Assembly (NCBI GenBank): GCA_030141605.1
Contig: JAQGDQ010000260.1
Span: 294,798-321,282, forward strand
DNA: 26,485 nt
Direction: 5' to 3'
Origin: Tubiluchus corallicola
Taxonomy: Eukaryota > Priapulida > Priapulimorpha > Priapulimorphida > Tubiluchidae
Position numbers and translations under genes: made by a program. The notes under the pieces were generated by a model. That model was not told the DNA's origin, did no database searches, and saw nothing but the letters and a program-made list of their open reading frames with translations. Shown one piece after another: positions 21,454 to 26,485 of this stretch (its first letter is position 1; each line of letters opens with the position of its first letter).

Positions 21454-22961
21454 ACTTCCTCAACATACACACATCTATAGTATACATTGTTAATACATAC
21501 ATTACAAGAATTATAAACAGTATATAAGTATCGATAAATTTACCCAATATACATGCATCAACGGACAAATATTCTTAGAACTTACGGACAAACATTTTAG
21601 AAGTTCTTCTTCTATAAAAAAAATTAACTTAAACGTATTTTTAATTTAATTTTTATTAACTTACTAAAATCAGATATGACGTTGTCAAGCAGTCATTGAA
21701 ATTGTCTAATACGAACATTAATGTCAATCGCTTTTGTCAGTTATAATTGCTAAAATGAAAAAAATGCGAATTGACTTGATTTAACTAGTAAAATATGCCG
21801 ATGATAGCTTCAGAATTTATTATGATTCATAATAAAAACGTTTTAGTTTAGTCCAAGAATAATGTAAATATTGCAAAAGAATAAAATACACTTTTGTAAT
21901 TATGGAGTACTTCCTCAGCTTACGCAAATACTGTAATGCCAGGATTAATGTAGCCATAAATTGAATTTAAATTTGCAAATAAAGATTAAAATTAACGGAT
22001 GGCAGCTTTTGTGCAATCTGGTGATCCTTTAACTATTCATTTAAATGTAATGCACACTGAGCATTGACACAAAGCAAATTTACCCGGAAATTTGTCTAGC
22101 AAAACCTCAAGTCAGTTTTGTGCAGTGGCCCAGTCCAGTATAAACATGATAAAGTAACCACACACGGTTAAGATGATATAACACTCAAATGTGACTCCAT
22201 ATCGCTTGAGTGAACAAAAGGCCAGAAATAAAATAAGTGACTTTTTACTCGTGACACTAGCATCAGTACCTAAAGCCACACAATCAGAACAGTGAGCCAA
22301 CAATGCAGCATTTTCAAAGCCCGGAAAGCATCCTATTTATCGTTTAAACAACGAAGGACTAATGATATTACCGTGTGGAGGTCCCAGCGTATTGCCGAAA
22401 GCACTAGTAGTTTAATCAGAAGAAAATAAGTGCAACACATTTCTCATTTTCAAAAGACCCAAGGATGCTTGTGTAAAATTGTATTTTATTACAAGAAATA
22501 AAGATAGAAGTAAATATTGCATTTGAGGAAACAATAAAAGTACCTGATGGCACTTGTTTATTTCAAACCATGACGTTGAGAAAGAAAATTTTATAATAAT
22601 AAAGATAAAGGAGATTTTGGCGCTTTTGAACTCTTTTACAAGCATCGCACCTCTCCTAGTTCTGACAGAGTAAGAACGAACACCTCTTTTTGTAAAGAAA
22701 AGTAGCAATCGGTGCTTATGAGATTTGTCAGATGATTTATGTGTGTGCAAGAAAGTTCACTAGAGAAAATACCACGTGGCTTATAAGAGTGCAACACTTA
22801 AAGTGTGCAACCGTACAGTACTTATTACAAAATGGTACAAATAACCGTTTTAGCAGCACTGTGATAATCACATCATTATAACTGCAAAAGAGCTCTCGAT
22901 TGATTGGTCCCTAGATTGTAGATAAAAACTAGATGTGAGATAAACCTAACTATATAAAAAA
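21454..22961. other. AT-rich stretch with no gene seen
   Basis: The minus-strand frames at 22112-22303 and 22412-22750 are the longest but have no recognisable domain and AT-driven composition. No repeat or RNA feature is supported. Confidence 0.5.
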
Positions 22962-22987
22962 AATATATATATATATATATATATATA
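22962..22987. repeat. (AT)n microsatellite
   Basis: A run of about 12 AT units following a short A run. Confidence 0.95.
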
Positions 22988-23353
22988 ATAAATAATAGTG
23001 AATACGTAATATATGAAGATATTCGAAAAATGTGAAACTGGCGACTGCAGTTATTGATGATTGCAGACGTGCTAAACTGCATGCAGACAAGTGTAAGTTG
23101 GCAACAGTAAGTGTATTTTTTCACCAACAAAAGAAAAGAAAAACGTGCAAAAGATTACCGAAGCAAAACGACAATTTTCAAATAATAACAGGAAAACAAG
23201 TTAGAAAGCCGTCGTAAACACTTTTGTGTTATTTACACTTTTGGTAGAAAGTGTTGCAGACAAAAGAGGAGGGAAACCCATTAGAGGCAATCACGCTGGT
23301 GGACTTAAATGCGACCTGGCTAATTGTGCGTTATTGCTTTCGTATTGAAAAGT
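22988..23353. other. Stretch with no supported gene
   Basis: The plus-strand open frames at 23032-23217 and 23247-23398 (the latter contains EAITLVDLNATWLIVRY) are not recognised. The second runs through a likely transposon terminus, which argues against host coding. Confidence 0.45.
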
Positions 23354-23370
23354 CAGTGGCGGATCCAGAA
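23354..23370. mobile_element. Possible DNA-transposon terminus CAGTGGCGGATCCAGAA
   Basis: Resembles the CAGTGGCGGATCC ends found in many animal non-autonomous DNA transposons, a recollection I could not check here. A partial inverted match, GGCGGATCCA, lies on the other strand near 25000-25010 (TGGATCCGCC). A 7-bp GTATTGA lies outside both ends, at 23342 and 25025, but the spacing to the termini is unequal. If the pair is real, the element would span about 1.66 kb and hold the hAT-like insertion at 23959-24405. Confidence 0.3.
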
Positions 23371-23958
23371 CAGTGTGAATCAAGACCTTTTAAAAGTTAA
23401 TAATTAGGCCTAATATATACGCGACCGTAGACTCTGAACATAACCAGTATGTTCGTTAGCAAGATGAAACGCGCATGCATTTTATGAACGCATTTGTATT
23501 TAGTAAACCGACAACTCATGCAAAATCATAACTAACTATCAATGCAATAATATTAAGCTAATTATCATTATTACAATTATAAAAATCCAAGAATACCTTT
23601 ACCATTTTCATGCAAATCAAAATCATGTTGCGAAATATTCAATATGCAACATGCAAACCACTGATGCACACGATAACAAAAGTAAAACAAAGATAAATAA
23701 ATAAATATGGTAATGTAGCATAGGAGATTACTACATTAGTTATATTATTGATTGAAAAACAAAACAATTTCATGCATGTAATACATATATTAAAATTGGT
23801 TCAATAACCATTTCACAGGAAAATATAAAGTAAACATTTACCTGAGATATAAGTCCACAGAATTTCAAATAAGAGAAGATTATTTTACTGCATCATCATT
23901 GACATTTCGTACTCCTCTAGTACGTAAACATATAGTATTTAAATGTATTAACTCTTCT
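23371..23958. other. AT-rich stretch left of the hAT-like element
   Basis: No gene is supported. A plus-strand frame is open for about 55 codons up to the insertion point at 23958, but it does not continue in register on the other side. Confidence 0.4.
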
Positions 23959-24148
23959 CAGGGCCGGCCTTAGGTAATTGGAGGCCCTAGGCGAAGTGAA
24001 TTTGGTGGCCCCAAATGAAATAGAAAAATAAAAAATAAATACGAAAAAAATAAAATTACGCAATTTATTAAAAACTACCTGTATTTATATCTAAATCAAC
24101 AAATAACTGAAATTTATACAAACATATTCGGGCAGATGTCATAAACCT

Positions 24149-24218
24149 TCAACAAAAATCAACTTTTCGTGCTTTGATGGCAGCAAAGTCTGCAATAAAT
24201 TGTGAATAATCCAGAGAC

Positions 24219-24220
<2 letters not shown>
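24149..24220 (-). pseudogene. hAT transposase C-terminal remnant
   Basis: On the minus strand the frame reads SLDYSQFIADFAAIKARKV, then DFC and a TGA at 24151-24149. From what I know of the family, transposases and domesticated proteins of the ZMYM1-like hAT group end in this way (a SL[DN][FY]-x2-[FIL]I-x-[DE]FA-x3-[KA]AR[KR] pattern after the dimerisation region). The orientation, stop position and distance of about 180 bp to the terminal repeat fit a transposase gene end. Upstream the frame is replaced by a TC repeat. The original catalytic part is absent. Confidence 0.62.
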
Positions 24221-24296
<76 letters not shown>

Positions 24297-24298
24297 AG
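24221..24298. repeat. (GA)n microsatellite inside the hAT-like element
   Basis: About 35 GA units followed by GGGGGGAGG. It occupies the junction where the transposase coding region is deleted. Confidence 0.97.
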
Positions 24299-24405
24299 GC
24301 AGTATGTTCGCATAAAGCAAAAAAATGTTACCTCGGCGTGAGGCCCCCCTGGAGGGTGAGGCCCTAGGCGGTTGCCTAGTTTGCCTATGCTTAAGGCCGG
24401 CCCTG

Positions 24406-26485
24406 CTCCTCTACATGTGCAAAAAAATCTTTGAAACCTTGGAAGAATCTACTCCAAAATCTCTGTTAAGAGATAAACTGATACTTATCACGGTGAGATT
24501 TAAGAACAGACACAATATAACTAAATTTTTGGAGAACTACATAAGAACATAAGATTTTAAACTTACAAGAAAGTCTTATATACAAAAACAAGATGAAAAG
24601 TCACAGATTGGATGTTACGATGGATTACTGGACTAATTTGTAGCAAGATGTTCTATTTTAGTTATAAAAAATTCCCTGTATAAAGAACTTTTTAACAAAT
24701 AGAAATAAGTAAAAAGTAAACCTACCTAGGTCTGATAAATTAAAAATGAAATAACGGTTCAAGCAAACTGTTATCTCACACCTATGATAATAACTATCAA
24801 TGCTAACAACAATATCTAGTTCCGGTTAAGCCTGAATATTATCTAGATCATCATAATTGACAATTTACAATTTGACATATTAGGTTGAGTTTACCACATA
24901 CCAGCCGGTGTGTTCGAGAGCTGACATGTAATATGTTAATTGATAATCATCAATGTTACGAGCCTAGACAAGCTTATATTATATGTTTTGATGTTGCGTG
25001 GATCCGCCCTCAATTAGCCATTTTGTATTGAGTGAGAGTTGAGTGGTTTCGGTTCAAGAATAATGGAATAAGTGGCTAGTTTAGCAGAAAATTGTGTTTC
25101 CAGAAGAAAAGGTTGTTTTGCGTGTTTTTATGCGAGCGATTTAAATAACACTTAACGTGAGAAGAGCAATTGACGGAATCATCGAACCGGAGGCTACTTT
25201 TTACACGAAATTGATTTATTTTGTAGGAATACATGTAACGAATGAATTATCGAATAAATGGCTACTTTTTAGTTTTTAGGAAAAAATTATAAAGTTTAGT
25301 TATTACTTGTAAGCAATTTGAATTAGCTATTCATTTTAACGCCCAATTAATAAAAAAATACGGATATTCAAGGCCGTATTTAAAGCTATACTACAATTCA
25401 AGTTTTTCAATTCAAGTTAAAGAAGCAAAAAACAAGTTCTTTCTTATTTTAGTCTTACGCATGCGCATAGAAAAAGCGCCTCTAGTACTACGGGATACAA
25501 CTTTTAACATCAAGAGTCTTTACCATTAATAAAGAAATCAAAATCCCATGGGTTTTTTTATTAATCAGAGCAAAATTTATTTCAAGCTTGCTTATCGCTA
25601 AAATTTGTTTCATTGTTTAAGGATTCTAGAGTTCAAGCCAGTGACACACGTTTCTGTCACAGTAGAACTACTTTTTACAAAACCCAGCACAGTTTTTGAG
25701 CTAGCATGTTTGAGAAGTCAAGTTTCAGTCAAATAAGTTTCACTGACTTGGACTCTTTTAATCGAACGAGTCCACGAGACTAAATAAAGGAGTTTATTGG
25801 TGCTAGCCGTACAAAAGTGTGTGCATAAGAACAATTAAGTGACCCAAAGATGGCTGCGAATTTGGAATGTTTTTGCGCCAAAGCAAAAGGCCTGTTTACC
25901 TTCAACGATTAAAATTATTTAGGTATAATAAAAATGACTCACCAATGGCTTTCGTAAGTAACAATTAAAAAGTTTTATAAACTGAAAAACTACCTCCAAA
26001 AATTATCCATTTAAGAAAAAACAGAAACGTGGAGATGAAATGTCATTAACCGTATTGTGACCTGAAGTGTTAAGCAAATAAATAAATAGATGAATAAGCA
26101 AATAAATAAGTAAAAGCCTTAAATGTAGCCGTGTATCTAAAAACAACAGAAACTTGTTTCTACGCTTCAGTAACAAAAAACCCCCAAACCCTGAACATTG
26201 CTAATGAATGTACATTTGCTTTTCAAAGGTAATTTGGGTGCCATTTGTTAAAATTGGTTAAAAATGCAGGCCTACTGTGAAACGCTTATTAATATTCGAT
26301 ATTTCACGTGTTCCATACAATTACGTAAAATTTATGCATTTATTGGAAGATCTATATTTTTATGCTTAACCGACTTTCAACTTAATTTGTTACATAATTA
26401 TAGCATAGAAAAGGCTTGATGCTGACTCAGTCAGTCAACAAGTCAGTGAGTAAGTCAATCAAATAGTCAGGTAGACCACAGATAC
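24406..26485. other. AT-rich right end with no supported gene
   Basis: The plus-strand frame that starts in the transposon and runs to 24552 (KKIFETLEESTPKSLL) has no recognised domain. Scattered promoter-like motifs occur: CGCATGCGCA at 25458-25467 (NRF1-like), AAAGATGGCTGCG at 25846-25858 (YY1-like) and TTTTTGCGCCAAAG at 25870-25883 (E2F-like). Short decayed repeats are AAATAAATAAAT-type at about 26076-26112 and irregular AGTCA units at about 26423-26470. Confidence 0.45.

Larger units (their letters stand above)
23959..24405 (-). mobile_element. Non-autonomous hAT-like DNA transposon, 447 bp
   Basis: Perfect 14-bp terminal inverted repeats CAGGGCCGGCCTTA (23959-23972) and TAAGGCCGGCCCTG (24392-24405). 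A GAGGCCCTAGGCG motif lies just inside each end (about 23980-23992 and 24358-24370). The CAGGG start fits hAT ends. Flanks ACTCTTCT and CTCCTCTA share a degraded CTCTTCT/CTCCTCT, so an 8-bp target duplication is not intact. The interior on the minus strand keeps the last 23 codons of a hAT transposase (24149-24220), preceded by a GA/TC microsatellite where the rest of the gene has been lost. It is an internally deleted derivative and cannot make its own transposase. Confidence 0.82.

Noticed and set aside
21970-21982. GCAAATAAAGATTAA looks like a third LINE terminus
   Set aside because: The sequence upstream lacks the shared 3'UTR word and the coding end, so the match is probably chance.
23247-23398. 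53-codon plus-strand frame containing EAITLVDLNATWLIVRY
   Set aside because: No donor site or family match, and it runs across a likely transposon terminus.
23797-24549. Open frames on both sides of the hAT-like element, suggesting insertion into a coding exon
   Set aside because: Removing the element and a 7- or 8-bp duplication does not join them in register, and neither side resembles a known protein.

Overview
This looks like non-coding, repeat-rich nuclear DNA from an invertebrate animal, probably marine. It is AT-rich. It carries very long microsatellites, pieces of a non-LTR retrotransposon (LINE), a shortened hAT-type DNA transposon and several tRNA-like SINE heads. The word TAGGCCTA and its variants recur. 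There is no operon structure, no recognisable rRNA or functional tRNA, and no complete protein-coding gene. I cannot fix the phylum from sequence alone.

Layout. 1-3.3 kb: unremarkable AT-rich DNA with decayed simple repeats and an (AT)n run, ending in a 208-bp TC tract. 3.3-7 kb: a minus-strand tRNA-like SINE head near 4.2 kb, then two roughly 230-bp arms in inverted orientation (5.84-6.08 and 6.64-6.86 kb), each with a Pol III B-box-like motif. 7-9.1 kb: no features beyond decayed repeats. 9.14-9.45 kb: a 306-bp GA tract. 9.5-13.7 kb: mostly featureless, but with two GC/CpG-richer patches near 11.05 and 13.1 kb that could be promoters or exons, a perfect GTCACGTGAC palindrome, and another tRNA-like head at 13.7 kb. 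14.55-15.36 kb: a 132-bp near-perfect palindrome abutting the 3' end of a 5'-truncated LINE on the minus strand. 16.3-16.6 kb: decayed pyrimidine DNA. 17.77-18.49 kb: a (CA)n run, a short spacer and a 570-bp (CCA)n-like block. 19.64-20.58 kb: a second, more decayed copy of the same LINE family on the plus strand, running into a compound microsatellite and another palindrome. 20.59-21.45 kb: two pairs of short duplications. 23.3-25.0 kb: DNA-transposon material, including a 447-bp hAT-like element that keeps the last codons of a transposase. 25-26.5 kb: AT-rich DNA with a few promoter-like motifs.

The long open frames across the microsatellites (GA/TC, CA/CCA, TATATC/CATC) come from stop-free repeats and are not genes. 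The only protein-coding relics supported by family resemblance are the two LINE C-termini and the hAT transposase C-terminus. Three other short open stretches (minus strand near 11.0 kb, plus strand near 13.1 kb, plus strand near 20.7 kb) are candidate exons only. The most informative results are the pair of related LINE copies with shared 3'UTR and 3'-terminal sequence, the palindromes beside both LINE tails, the hAT derivative, and the inverted SINE-like pair in which one arm has gained a (TG)n microsatellite.
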